Below, piece after piece: positions 25,490 to 37,200 of a stretch of 64,000 nt of DNA. This DNA is from Deltaproteobacteria bacterium (GTDB taxonomy: Bacteria; Myxococcota_A; Polyangia; HGW-17): contig JAFGWM010000066.1 in the NCBI GenBank assembly GCA_016937155.1, positions 1 through 64,000 on the forward strand, given 5' to 3'. How positions within the stretch are numbered: position 1 is the stretch's first letter; each line of letters starts with the position of its first letter. The notes under the pieces were generated by a model. It did not search any database, was not told the origin of the DNA, and saw only the letters and a list, made by a program, of their open reading frames with translations. Position numbers and translations under genes: made by a program.

Positions 25490-27160
25490 TTAACTGAGCA
25501 TTCTCTCAACTGTGAGTTCACCACGGTCCCGGAGAGTATCCAGTTCAGCTCTGGAAAGATATCTGCCGGATACATCCAGCTCCATAGGCTGGAAATATCG
25601 TGATTGAGGTACATATCGAACGGGAAGTTCTTCTCCCAGAATAATCGATTGAATTTCAGTTCCTTTTTTACAGGTTATTCTATCAATTACTTTCAGTCCT
25701 TCAGAAGTGAGTTTCAACACCCTTGTGAGTGAAACCGGAGCTGTTTTATTCCTAAGCATCAGTACTTTTCGAATAGCCCCTTTAATCTGGTTGGCACTTT
25801 TATGGTGCCAGCCCAATGCGGCCATTCCTGCACGGAAAACAGTCATCTTGACTGGATCAAAGGTCTGTGAATTCATTGTAAAGCATCTGCATTTTACAGT
25901 GGCCTCGACACCCTGAGAAGAAAAGTTTCGTTCCTCATCAATCCAGGAGGATGTGAAAAATGTTCCATTTTTTAACTGACCGCTTATTCCGGTATCACTT
26001 GTGATAATTTCACCCTCATCACCGGAAATCTTGAATAACTTGAAGTTCCCGCCTTTTGCCAGATTAGCCACAATATAATAATTTCCCCTCTTTCCACCCC
26101 AGATTCCTCCTTCAGGGAAGTTAAATGTAGAGTCTCCATTAGATTGCCATGGTAGAGGAGGTAACTTTTCAGGTCTCTGAGCAAAATCCCTTGCGCTGAA
26201 AAGAAATTCAGGAATACGATAAACAAAATATCGTTCTGCCTGTAAAGCTGGATATACACTGGCTCCTTTCAAAAAGCCCTGAAGCATATAATCAGCCTGA
26301 CTGAGTGCAATGGGATGCTCTCTTCCGAAAACTTCATAACCATGTGGATAGAAATGAAGCGTTTCTCTGCTCCCCAGTGTTCCCCCGTAATGATGATTCG
26401 GATACACAAAGTACTTCGTCATATTAAGAGCATTTATGGCCACGTCATATAAGTCCTTGTCAAACCGGCTCTGACAGGTTCTTGCTATAAATGAAACAGT
26501 GGCGCTGAGGTAGCCAGGGTCTATACCATCATACTCAAGACACCAGCCCTCAGGATTGCAGTAACCTAAGAAATCATTTTTTCTTTCTTCAAAAAGTGGT
26601 TCCAAATCTCTTGCATCTAGAAGCTCAATTGCTTCTCTCAGGGGGAGAATAGCCATAGCGTGATGGTTTGCAAGTACACCTATTTCGTCGTTCTCTCCCA
26701 GAAATTTTGCTGCTTTATACATTGATTTGCGTATCAGATCATTTTCATCTCCAGTAAGCAGATTTTCAACGGCTCTATAAGCATGAGTCATGGAGTGAAG
26801 TAGAAATCCAGTGGGACCAGCCCAGCCTCTCTCATTGGGATAAAATTCATCAAAGGAACCATCATTGTGCTGAATTTTAGGAAGGTACAGCAAACCTGCC
26901 TTAATCCAGTTTCCAATTTTCTGGTGTCCATAATATGGGCTGTTTAAGTCTTTTGTAGTGTAGGCAAGGGTTAGTCCCAAAATGCCATACTGTGCAATAG
27001 AGGAAGGGAAGTCAACTGCTCTGGCAAGCCAGTATTCTCTGTTTGCACAACCAAATGTTTTGGACAGAGGGTTGCGATCCATTGTTGAAAGAAATCTTGG
27101 TATCTGATCAAGCGCAAATTTACCATAGGTATTGGGTGAATTTAATTTATTGGGATTCAT
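25490..27160 (-). CDS. Alpha/alpha-toroid protein, lyase/heparinase-like, unknown function
   Basis: ATG 27160 lies ten bases after GGAGG inside the end of rimI (14-base overlap), which makes it the real start; 556 residues. The first 350 residues show the repeated helix pairs of an (alpha/alpha)6 barrel with family-like stretches (IQHNDGSFDEFYPNERGW, NHHAMAILPLREAIELL, NPEGWCLEYDGIDPGYLS), and the last 200 are beta-rich. This is the layout of heparinase II/III-type lyases and related polysaccharide enzymes. There is no signal peptide, so any substrate is cytoplasmic or lipid-linked. Catalytic residues cannot be assigned with confidence. Its place after engB and rimI is conserved context only if found elsewhere. 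Confidence 0.6.
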   Translation of the reverse strand: MNPNKLNSPNTYGKFALDQIPRFLSTMDRNPLSKTFGCANREYWLARAVDFPSSIAQYGILGLTLAYTTKDLNSPYYGHQKIGNWIKAGLLYLPKIQHNDGSFDEFYPNERGWAGPTGFLLHSMTHAYRAVENLLTGDENDLIRKSMYKAAKFLGENDEIGVLANHHAMAILPLREAIELLDARDLEPLFEERKNDFLGYCNPEGWCLEYDGIDPGYLSATVSFIARTCQSRFDKDLYDVAINALNMTKYFVYPNHHYGGTLGSRETLHFYPHGYEVFGREHPIALSQADYMLQGFLKGASVYPALQAERYFVYRIPEFLFSARDFAQRPEKLPPLPWQSNGDSTFNFPEGGIWGGKRGNYYIVANLAKGGNFKLFKISGDEGEIITSDTGISGQLKNGTFFTSSWIDEERNFSSQGVEATVKCRCFTMNSQTFDPVKMTVFRAGMAALGWHHKSANQIKGAIRKVLMLRNKTAPVSLTRVLKLTSEGLKVIDRITCKKGTEIQSIILGEELPVRYVPQSRYFQPMELDVSGRYLSRAELDTLRDRGELTVERMLS

Positions 27161-27626
27161 TAAAATTATCCTCCAGATAAAGTGTGTACAACAACGCATC
27201 TTCGCCTGTGTCGGAATAATATCCAGGTCTTTTCCCGACAAAAACAAAATTCATTGATTCATAAAGAGCCAGGGCAGATTTGTTTGAAGGGCGTACTTCC
27301 AGAAACACAAATTTGCAAAGGACACTTTTTGCCTGAGTAATGATGGATGAAAGCAGGTACCTTGCCAGACCCTTCTTTCTGAACTGTGGATTAACTGCAA
27401 TATTTAAAATATGAACTTCGTCATCAATAAGCCAGAAAACTGCAAAAGCAAGAATAGAATTATATTTTCTTGATTTTATTCCAACTGAAAAAGAATGGGG
27501 AATACTCAATTCACTGATGAAAGCATCCCGAGACCATGGTGTTGTAAAAGACATTCTTTCAATATCAAGTATTTCACTGATATTATGCAGATCCAATTCT
27601 ACTATTTCCACATCATCAAGATTCAT
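27147..27626 (-). CDS. rimI: Ribosomal protein bS18-alanine N-acetyltransferase
   Basis: 159-residue GNAT. The acetyl-CoA loop is NPQFRKKGLARYLL (Q/RxxGxG/A type), preceded by the strand LNIAVNP. The RimI hallmark NKSALALYESMNF and GKRPGYYSDTGEDALLY are complete; the Tyr and Glu in the latter region are catalytic in RimI. It acetylates the N-terminal alanine of bS18. It overlaps engB by 11 bases upstream and the toroid gene by 14 bases downstream, so all three are translated together. RimI next to a ribosome-assembly GTPase fits a shared ribosome role. Confidence 0.93.
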   Translation of the reverse strand: MNLDDVEIVELDLHNISEILDIERMSFTTPWSRDAFISELSIPHSFSVGIKSRKYNSILAFAVFWLIDDEVHILNIAVNPQFRKKGLARYLLSSIITQAKSVLCKFVFLEVRPSNKSALALYESMNFVFVGKRPGYYSDTGEDALLYTLYLEDNFNESQ

Positions 27627-28233
27627 TTGCCTGTAACTGCCTGATTAAATTTCGCCATATATCCTCAACACCGATTCGTTTCAGAGCACTGAACATAACA
27701 GGCTTTTTGCCTATAGCAGATTTGATGGCTTCACTACGGTTACCCCAATGTGTTTTAGGAATTTTATCAACCTTGGTAATTACAGGAATCATTGGGATAT
27801 TCATTTCTTTAAGCCAATCGATGAAAAGAATTTCCTGATCTGTAACATCCCTCCTGAAATCAAACAGTAAAAGTACTGCGCAAAGCTGCTCCCTTGTTTC
27901 AAGATACTGCGAAATAAACTCTCCCCACTCTTCTCTCATCTCCATGGGAACTTTTGCATATCCGTATCCCGGAAGATCCGCAACTATAAAATCCGGTGAT
28001 GAATCTGTTTTTACATGGAAAAAATTAATTTCCCTTGTTCTTCCAGGGGTACGACTGACTTTCACCATTTTTTTACTGTTGAACAGAATCTGAAGTAAAC
28101 TGGATTTCCCGACATTACTTCTTCCTGCAACAGCAATTTCCATAAAACTCTCATTTTGAGGTAGATTGCTGACGGTGGTGGAACCTTTTATGAAGGACAC
28201 ATCACCTATTTGTGGAACAACAAATTTACTCAT
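27616..28233 (-). CDS. engB: Ribosome biogenesis GTPase EngB (YihA/YsxC)
   Basis: 205 residues. G1 is GRSNVGKSS, G2 lies around RTPGRTREINFF, G3 is DLPGYGYAK, G4 is TKVDK and G5 is in MFSALKRIG. The N-terminal FIKGSTTVSNLP and the YGYAKV segment are diagnostic. EngB is needed for late assembly of the 50S subunit. The start codon overlaps the stop of the giant TPR gene (ATGA), and the weak ribosome-binding site implies re-initiation by ribosomes finishing the TPR protein. Expression of this usually essential GTPase would then depend on translation of an 11-kb gene, unless an internal promoter exists. Confidence 0.95.
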   Translation of the reverse strand: MSKFVVPQIGDVSFIKGSTTVSNLPQNESFMEIAVAGRSNVGKSSLLQILFNSKKMVKVSRTPGRTREINFFHVKTDSSPDFIVADLPGYGYAKVPMEMREEWGEFISQYLETREQLCAVLLLFDFRRDVTDQEILFIDWLKEMNIPMIPVITKVDKIPKTHWGNRSEAIKSAIGKKPVMFSALKRIGVEDIWRNLIRQLQANES

Positions 28234-31200
28234 TGAATTTCATTCAGAAATGCTTTGATAGCTTCGTTAGTGGGATCTTCACTTAATCCTCTTTGGGCAC
28301 TGGCTTTTGCCTTGGGAGTATTACCCATTGAAAGATCTATTTTTGCAATTTCCAGGAAAATTTCGGCCTTGGTTATAAAACCGTCTATTTTCTGGAAAAG
28401 CAGTGCTCTATAGAGTTTCTGTGCCTGATCATTATTGCCCATTTTGAGATTACAATTCGCCATAGCAATAAGATTGGGTATATAAGTTGGATCAAGTCGC
28501 TGAGATTTCGTATAGAAATCTACAGCATTTGCAAAATCGCTTTGGCTCTCCCTGATCCCACCAAGTCTTTGATATATAGTAGCGAGCTCTTTTTTAGCAC
28601 TTCGATCCTTGGATAGCTCTTCACTCAGGGCATTGTAAATTTCTTCAGATTTTTCAAAATTACCTGATGAAAAATATACATCTCCAAGTTTCTTTTTCAC
28701 TTCTATATTACCTGAATCCAGGGAGCTGGCCTCTTCAAGATATGGGAAGGCAGCTTCCGGTGCACCGGATGCCACAAAAATATCTGACATCTCAAGAAGT
28801 GCTTCGAGACGATCTTCTACGTCTGTAATAAAAGGAAGCCTTGTCTGGAAAAGTTTCAGTTTCATGTGGGAGTCATTTTTAAGATCGCTGTATTCTTTCA
28901 GGTGTGTGAAAGCCTCTACATGACGCGGGTGATATCCAAGGGCTTCTTCCCATCTCATCACTGCAGTCTCTTCGTCTCCCAGTTTAGAAGCAACATTACC
29001 TCTTCTGCAGGCAAGTTCCGCACCTTCGACGCCAGTTGGTTCTAAAAGAGCAGCCTTTTCAAGGTATTGCTGACAACTTTCCCAGTCACTACGGTTCTCG
29101 TAGAGTCGGGCAAGACCAGTGAGAGCAGTGACATTAGAAGGCTGTTGTTCAAGTATCTGCTCAAGGATTTTCAGTGCTTCATCAGGATTCTCAAGGTTTT
29201 CTTCCCAGATCCTCGCTATTTTATCAAGATGTATAATCTCCTGAACACTGTCCCCAACAGAGTTGAAATGTGAAGCTCTCTTTTTAAACAGTTCAATCAT
29301 ATCATAAAATCTTTCGGATGATTTCAGTATAGAACTAAGTTTATCAAAGATTTTCTCCATTGAAGGATCAATATCCATTATTTGCTGATAATAGTCTGCT
29401 GCATCTTCAGGTTCATTAAGGTTATTCAGACTAAGATTTGCCAGTGCAGTCAAAGCCTCAATTTTACCAGCATCTGTTTCAGCCATGGAAAGTCTTGTGA
29501 AATACATATCCTTAACTGCATCCCAATCTTCTCTGCCTTTGAATATTTTAAGCATTTCCTTGAATGCTTCTTCATCAGAAGGACTTGCCTCAAATGCGTC
29601 TCTCCATGCCTCTTCAGCCTCATCAGGTTTATCAAGTTTCTCATCATAAATACGCGCAATTTTTTTCCTGACAGCCTGACGTTCCTCCACAGTCTGAAGG
29701 TAATTGATGCGGATATTGAGTATATCAACCAGATCGTTATAATACTCCATCTTCTCATAAATTCGAATTAACTGAAGTTGTGTCTCTCCATCAGACTCAT
29801 CATTCTCCAGGAGTTCCTTCCATGCCTGAAGGGCTTTGGGTAGATTATTCATGCCATTTTCATAAATGTCAGCAATTTCAACCAGAAGAGGTTTCTTCAC
29901 TGAGGGATCAAACTCTATTTCAGAACGTTTTTCTAAAATTTTGACAAGTTCCTCTGTGTTATCTGATACACGATACATTTCCTCAAGTGATTTTAATGCA
30001 GTGTTATTTTCTGGCTCACGTTTTAGAATCTGCTGATACATCTCCTGAGCATATTCGGAATTACCATTTCTCAGCATCAGTTCGGCAGTTTTTTGTGCTG
30101 CTGTAACCGCTGTCATATCATCGATATCGTTATCAAGAGCTAATTTAACTGCGTTATAGACTATTTCGGTTGAGCCTGCCATTTCAGCTGAACTGATAAA
30201 TTCTTCAAGATACAATAGTTCCTCGGGACTATAGGAGAATGCTTTTCCCCAGTAGGATATGGTACTCTCAAAATTCCCAAGGGTGCTTGAAAGTCTTGCG
30301 GCTTTTTCCATAAGAGCTGATTTATCCATTGAATCTTCAGAAAGAGATGTCCGTGCTTCGTAAACCTTAATGAGGTTTTGTTGTTGTCCAAGTGATTCCC
30401 ACACAGGTTCAAGTACATCAAGTACTTCAACGAGATATTCCTTTTCTCCACTCATCATCTTTTCGAGAGCAGCGATACTGTCCGGATGTCCAGGGGAAGA
30501 GTCAAGAGCTGCACGGAAAGAATCAATTGCTCCATGATGGTCTGAAAGCTGGTTTAGTTTCAAGTCACCAAGTCTATAATTGAAAACTGCTTTTTCATCG
30601 GGTTCAAATGCACTATTTGCTTCCATATCGAGGAGTTCAGACAGCTTTTCCCATTTTTGTGTAGAAACAAGAAGTCTGTCGAGTTCCCTGAGGATTTTCA
30701 AATCAGGCGGAATGGATTCAACAAGTTTTTCCAGAACACTTACAGCTCCTTCCAGATCTTCCATATTTAACTCATGAATTCTGCTGTCAGTGAGCATAAG
30801 TCTGGTTTTCAGTTCTTCATCGTATACATCTTCAGTGATATTCTCATAAATTTCGGTGAGATCATTCCATTGCTCGGTTTCAGTTGCAATTCTCTGCAAC
30901 TGAAGTTCCGAATTCTGATCACCAGGTTGAAGTTTGAAAAGCTTACCCCAGAATTTGAAGGCTTCCTTGGGATTGCCGGATTTCTCATAAAGCTTGGCAA
31001 GATTTTCAAGGTATCCTGAGAGCTCTGTCTGCTCAAGATCGCGATCAATCAGAGTGCTGTATAGTTTTATGAGAGCCTCATCATTATCCTGTGAGACATA
31101 AAGTGGTTCAAGGATAGAGGCTACATTAGAAGTATACTCATCCTCCTCAAGTATTTTCTCGAGTGCATCAAGTGCAGGCTGATAGTTGGGACTGAAATCA

Positions 31201-34200
31201 AGAATAAAACGATATTTTTCAAGAGCCCCTGTAACATCACTCAATTCATCATGCAGGACCTGAGCTGTGGTGAAAATAAGTTTATTTCGTTCAGTATCTT
31301 CAGTTTCAAGACTAATCATCCGGTCAAGACAATCGATTAGGTCTGCCCAGTTTTCTTCTTTTCTATAAAGTCTGGAAAGATCATTGAGTGCTTTTTTGGA
31401 ATCAGGAACCTCTTCAATGATTAATTTAAGGGCATTGGTAGCTTCGTAAAGATCTTCAAGTTTCTCTTCATAAATACCAGAAAGTTTAAATGCCTTTTCT
31501 ATTCGTTCATCAGGACTGACATCCATCAGATTAGAGATAATATCAGGAAGTTCATCCCACATTTCTGATTGTTCATAAAGTTTTTCCAGAGCACGAAGGG
31601 CTTCTTCATCCATTGGAATGAAATCAAGAAGTTTACGCCAGGTTTCAATTGCCTTCTGATTTTCCTCCAGAATATCCATTCTGAGGTTAGCAAGTTTTCT
31701 GAGGGTTTCTCCTGCTGACTCCGGATCACTGAGAATCTCAGATTTTTTATCCAGAACTTCTGCGAGTTCCTCCCAGTTTTCTGATTCACTTAACAAAATA
31801 GAAAGTTCAGTCAATGCTTCAGGATGATCATCACGTATTTCAAGTACACTTCGATATGAAGCAATTGCGTTTTCAGTTTCCTCAAGTGTTTCATTCTGGA
31901 TTCTGGCAATACGCATGAGAACATTCACCTGAAGTTCTGTATCATAGCTATCCTTAATTCCAGACTGAAGGACTTCAATAAGTTCAGCCCAGTTGCCAGA
32001 GCGAAGAGCTAACCCATATATGTTTTCCAGTGTCTGTGCATCACTGGTTTCCAGTTGCCAGGCCTTAGCAAGAGCCTTAAATGATTTATTGAGATCATTA
32101 GCTCTTTCATCATATATGAGCGAGCATTCTTTCAAATAAGAAATTCTCTGAAAATCATCATCTGAAAGTTCAATCTGGACTTCATATACTTTGACAAGCT
32201 GCTGCCATTGATCAAGTTGCTGATATATGGGAAGAAGTATGATGGCGACCCTGAGCTTAACATCCTCATTTGCTATAAGTTTTTCGAGATAGGTGAGGGC
32301 ACGTTCGTTTAAGGGGTCTGCTCTGAGAATATTTTCCAGACAATCAACTGAACTCTGGGGATCCCCAAGTTTCTCAAAATAGAGTTCACTGAGTCTCAGA
32401 TTGATTGAAATAATATCATCCGCATCTGTTCTTGTATCAACCTGATATGTGAGGTGTTCAACAAGATCCTCCCATTTTTCCAGTTTTGTGAAAAGTCTGG
32501 TGAGTGAATCAACAGCTCGCTGATCCTGAGGATCTCCCTCAATAATTTCACGGAAAACTTCGATGGCTTCATCATTTTTCTCAAGACGATCTTCAAGTAC
32601 ACCACAAATCTTGTAAAGATAGGGGTTTTTCTTTGTGGGATCGAAATAGGAGTCAGCCACTTCTCGGTAAACTTCCAAGAGTACATCCCATTTTTCATTT
32701 TCAAGCAACAGAAGTTCAAGTTCCGTGAAAATATCATCCCTGGAACGGTCCGCGTTCAGGATACGTTTGTAACACTCAATGGAACTGTCTACTCTTGAAA
32801 GTTTTCGTGCATAGATTCTGGCCAGTTCTTCTGATATTTTGAGAATGTGTTCACTGTCCCCGTATGATTCTTCAAGTACTTTAGCAAGTACAACTGAAAT
32901 CTCTTCCCATTTTTCCAGAAGTTCAGCTAAATTGAGTAATCTGTCCAGAACACTGCTGTTTTCCGGTTTTTCCTGAAGCAGATATCCATACCAGACAAAA
33001 GCCTGCTCAAGATCCTCAAGAACAGACTCATATAAATCAGCTATGCGCTTGGTCAGGGATGATTTTATTTCTGGATCCGACTCCAGATTTCTTTGGAGAC
33101 TAAATACATTTATCAGTTTAGTCCACACCTGTCTTGCTGCATAAATCGGAACCAGTACTTCTGCAGCCTGCAGAGCGTAATATTCCTCATCAAGGAATTT
33201 CTCAAGACGGGTAATGGTTTCTTCTGATGATGGATTTCCACCAAGTGATGCTTTAAAGGATTCGATAGCTCTGTCGCTGTCTTCCAGAAAATCCATAAAG
33301 ATTTCACCCATGTTAAATCTGATTTCAACAGCTTCTTCGATATCCTCCACAAACCGGATTCGCTGTTCATAAAGCGAAATGAGTTCCTCCCATTTCTCGA
33401 GATCGAAATAAAGACCCTCAAGTGAACGGAAAATTCCCGAATCATCAGGTCTGAAAAGTAAAATATCATTGAAATGTTCTACTGCCTGCTCAGGATCTTC
33501 GAGTTTTTTATGAGACAGTTCAGCCGCTTTCACAAGAACTTCAAATTTTGTATCTTCTGCTATACCAACCAGTTCACTTCTTCTGATGTATATATCATGA
33601 AGAGCCTGCCAGTCTGAAGTATCTTCATAAACTCTTTCCAGAGCATCCATGGCGTGGAGATTTTCAGGAGACTGTTCAAGAACCTTTTCGTAATACTGTC
33701 TTGAAACTTTTAGATCATTAAGTGCATCGCGGGCAACATCAGCTATTGTCAGATAAACATTCTCCTGAATTTTCATATCCATGATGTCATCGCCGATTGA
33801 ACGGTACAACTCCACCAGATCTGTCCATCTTCCTTCAATGGAAGCCAGTCTTTGCAATTGAGAAAGAATTTCCGGGAGATCAGGATCCGAAAGTGCTTCC
33901 TTACATGCCTGTCCATAAAAGCCGAACGCTGCAACTACTTCACCCAGTTGATTCTCTTTGATACGAGCTATTTTGAGGAAAAGGTCTATTTTTTCCCTGG
34001 GATCCATACTGTATCCAGCCTTTAGAACATAAAGGCCCGTCAGTTTTTCAAAATTGTCTTCGAGGTCATAAATTGTTTCAAGGATTCCTGCGGCGCTGAG
34101 AGCAAGATACTCATCCCCCTGAAGCATACTTTCAAGAGCAAGTTTTGCCTTGTCGTGGCCTGGATCCTCTTCAAGGACATCACGGTATTTCTCTATTGCT

Positions 34201-37200
34201 CTTTCCGATTCCTCAAGATGAATCTGGAGGATATACCCCAGTCGGTATTTAAGACTTCGGGCCATGTCGGGATCGGTTGTCAGATTAAGTTCTCTCTCAA
34301 CCAGATCATAAACATCTGCCCATCTTTCAAGACTCTCATAAAGTCTGGCGAGATTTCTGAGGGCTTCACCATCTTCAGGATTTTCCAGAAGGATAGAGTT
34401 CCATGCTTCAGCAGCACCCTCGGTTTCATTGAGGCTCTCTTCCCTGAGAATAGCAATTCTACTGTAGCAGCTGTGTCTTATTTCACTGTCTGTAGTAAAA
34501 TCCACCTTCTTTGAAAGTACATCAACAAGTTCAGCCCATTTTCCAATACGGCTGTATATGAATTCGAGTCTTTCCAGTGCATCCTTATCATCCGGGAATT
34601 CTTCAAGAAGTCTATTGTACGCCCTGGCAGCATCTTCAGGAGCGTCAAGCATATCTTCCTGAAGAGCAGCAATTCTTCTGTAAATATTCTTACGCTCGTT
34701 CTCCTCTGTAACCCACGAAAGCTGTCTGTTATTGAGATCTATAATCTCAATCCATTCAGACTGCATTGAGTACAAATCTATGAGGGCAAGAGCGGCTTTT
34801 GCCTGATACTCGGTATCGCCTTCTGCATCAAGTAGTTTACGATACCATAAAATGGCGTTTTCAATATCTGATAACTGGCGTTCATATATTCTGGCAATGC
34901 GTTCTGTATAGAAAAGAATCAGCCCTTCTTCATCTTTGGATGAACTTATTGCATCTTTCCATACTTCAACTAGCTCGCCATAAGAATTGATTGCTATCGC
35001 TAACTGCTCAATAGAGGCTCTTACCTCCTCATTATCAGGTTCTCTTTTCAGAGCCCTTCTAAGGGCACTGAAGGCTTTTTCAGGGTCTCCAAGTTGAATT
35101 GTGAGAACATCTGCCTGACGGGCCAAAATCTCAACAGCATCATGATCTTCAGTGGCAAATTCAAGTTGAATTTCATACATATGAACAAGACTTTCATAAT
35201 CGCTGTCCTGCTCATATAATTCACTAAGGATAACTGAGCTTTCCTGTCGGGTTTCAGGAATATCAAGCATTTCAAGCAGCAGTTTTCTGGTATTCTCATG
35301 ATCTTTTCTGATATTTAGTATATCCCTGACTATTTCTACAGCTTCCATATTTCTGTTAAGCTTATGGAGAAGGATATCGGCCCTTGAATAAAGATATCTT
35401 ATCTGCTGTTCAGGAGTTTCCTGATACGCAAAATCTTCTTCGTAAATTCTCGCAAGGCTTTCCCAATCATCCGATAATTCATATAGTCTCACGAGACTCT
35501 CAAAAGCCTCGGGAGAACCCCCTTCAAGTTCGCGAAGAGTTGAATAGGATTTTATAGCTGCAGGAATATCAGTCAGCATGTTCTCATTCAGATGTGAAAG
35601 CTTAAGTACCAGCTCTTTCTTTAGTTCAATATCATCCTGAGCATCAATTGTTGAACTGTATAATTTTCTGAGTTCTTCCCACCTGTCAGAGGAACTGTAA
35701 AGTCTCTCCAAAGCAAGAAATGCTCCTTCATGAAGAGGATTTTCTTCAAGAACTATCAAATAGTACTTTTCAGCTTCTGTTCTATCATCTCTGTCTTCTT
35801 CTTCAAGGAGAGCAATTTCCCATGCAAGTTCAAGTCTTAAATTCTCGATCTCAGAGACAATAAATTCAAGATAGAGGTCTTTCAGATCCTCAAGTCTGTC
35901 ATCCAGTCTGGAAAGACTTCTGAGCTCCTGTCTGGTATCTTCAGATAATGGATCCAGCTTGAATAAGGTACATGCAATTTCAAACCCTTTTCCTGTATCT
36001 CCAACTTTTCTGGTTACAACACTTAGCAGTTCTCTGTAGTGATCAAGCTTTTCCTGAAGTTCATCTTCAAACTCAGCTATAACTTCCAGCGCCTGAGAAT
36101 AGTCTTCCCAATTATTGTTTTCACTGAAGTGTGGAGCTAAAAGCCTAGCTGATTTCAATCTGAAGGATTTTTCTCCATCTCCCAGAAGTATTTTCATCAG
36201 GCCCTGAACTGTTTCTCCATGTGCAGGTGATGTATTCTCCATTATAAGAGCAAACTGCTCCATGGCTTCATCTTTTTCATTCAGATGTTCGAACTTCAGA
36301 GTCCCAACTCTGTATCTAAGATCAGTCTGATCAGGAGAGTCATCATTAGTAAGGGTTAACCTTGTGTCCAGTATTGCAGAAAGCTCGTCCCACTTTTCTG
36401 TTTCAAGATACAGTCTGTCGAGGGCTGAAAGAGCCTTAAGATTCATTTCATCATCTGAGAGAATCTCTTTGTAAAGAACAATTGCATCATTTTTTCTATC
36501 CAACTGGGTCTCATATATTTCAGCCATTTTGTGTCGGGCACTTGTGAGATACCCGGAGTCAGATAATATTTCCAGTTGAAGTTTGAGTATATCTATAAGG
36601 GCATTCCAGTCTTCCCTGAACTCATAAATAGTACCAAGTCCTGAAAGTGCCACAGGGCTTTTAGGATCAAGATCCAGAACTTTTTTCCATGTAGTCTCTC
36701 CCGTTTCGAACTCAGTTAATTCCTCAACTTGGATACGAGCCAGTCTGGATAATATATCAATTTGATTTTCTCCGGATAATTCCTCTGAAGATTCAGCGAA
36801 AACATCGGAAGCTTCTCTCCATAATCCTGCTTCCCCGGCAAAAGTCTCTATCTGAGATGCCAGAGCTTTATCATTCGGTTTAATTCGGAATGCCCTGCAT
36901 GAGATATCGAAGGCTTTTTCGGGTGAACTCAGATTCTGAGTATAAAGGCCGATTAATTTGTCCATCCATTGAAGTTTTTCATCAATGTCATCTACATTTT
37001 CAGCCAGAATTTCATACATGCTAGCAGCAAGAGGCCATTTGCCGGCGTTTTCGTATATTGGGAGAAGTTGCTGTGCAGCTTCCCTGTTGGCTGGATCAGT
37101 TTCAAGTATTTTTTCAAATGGTTTTACTGCTCTATCTGGCTTCTCCAACTGATTGATGTATATACTGGATACTTTAAATAGAAGAGAAATTTTTTCTTCA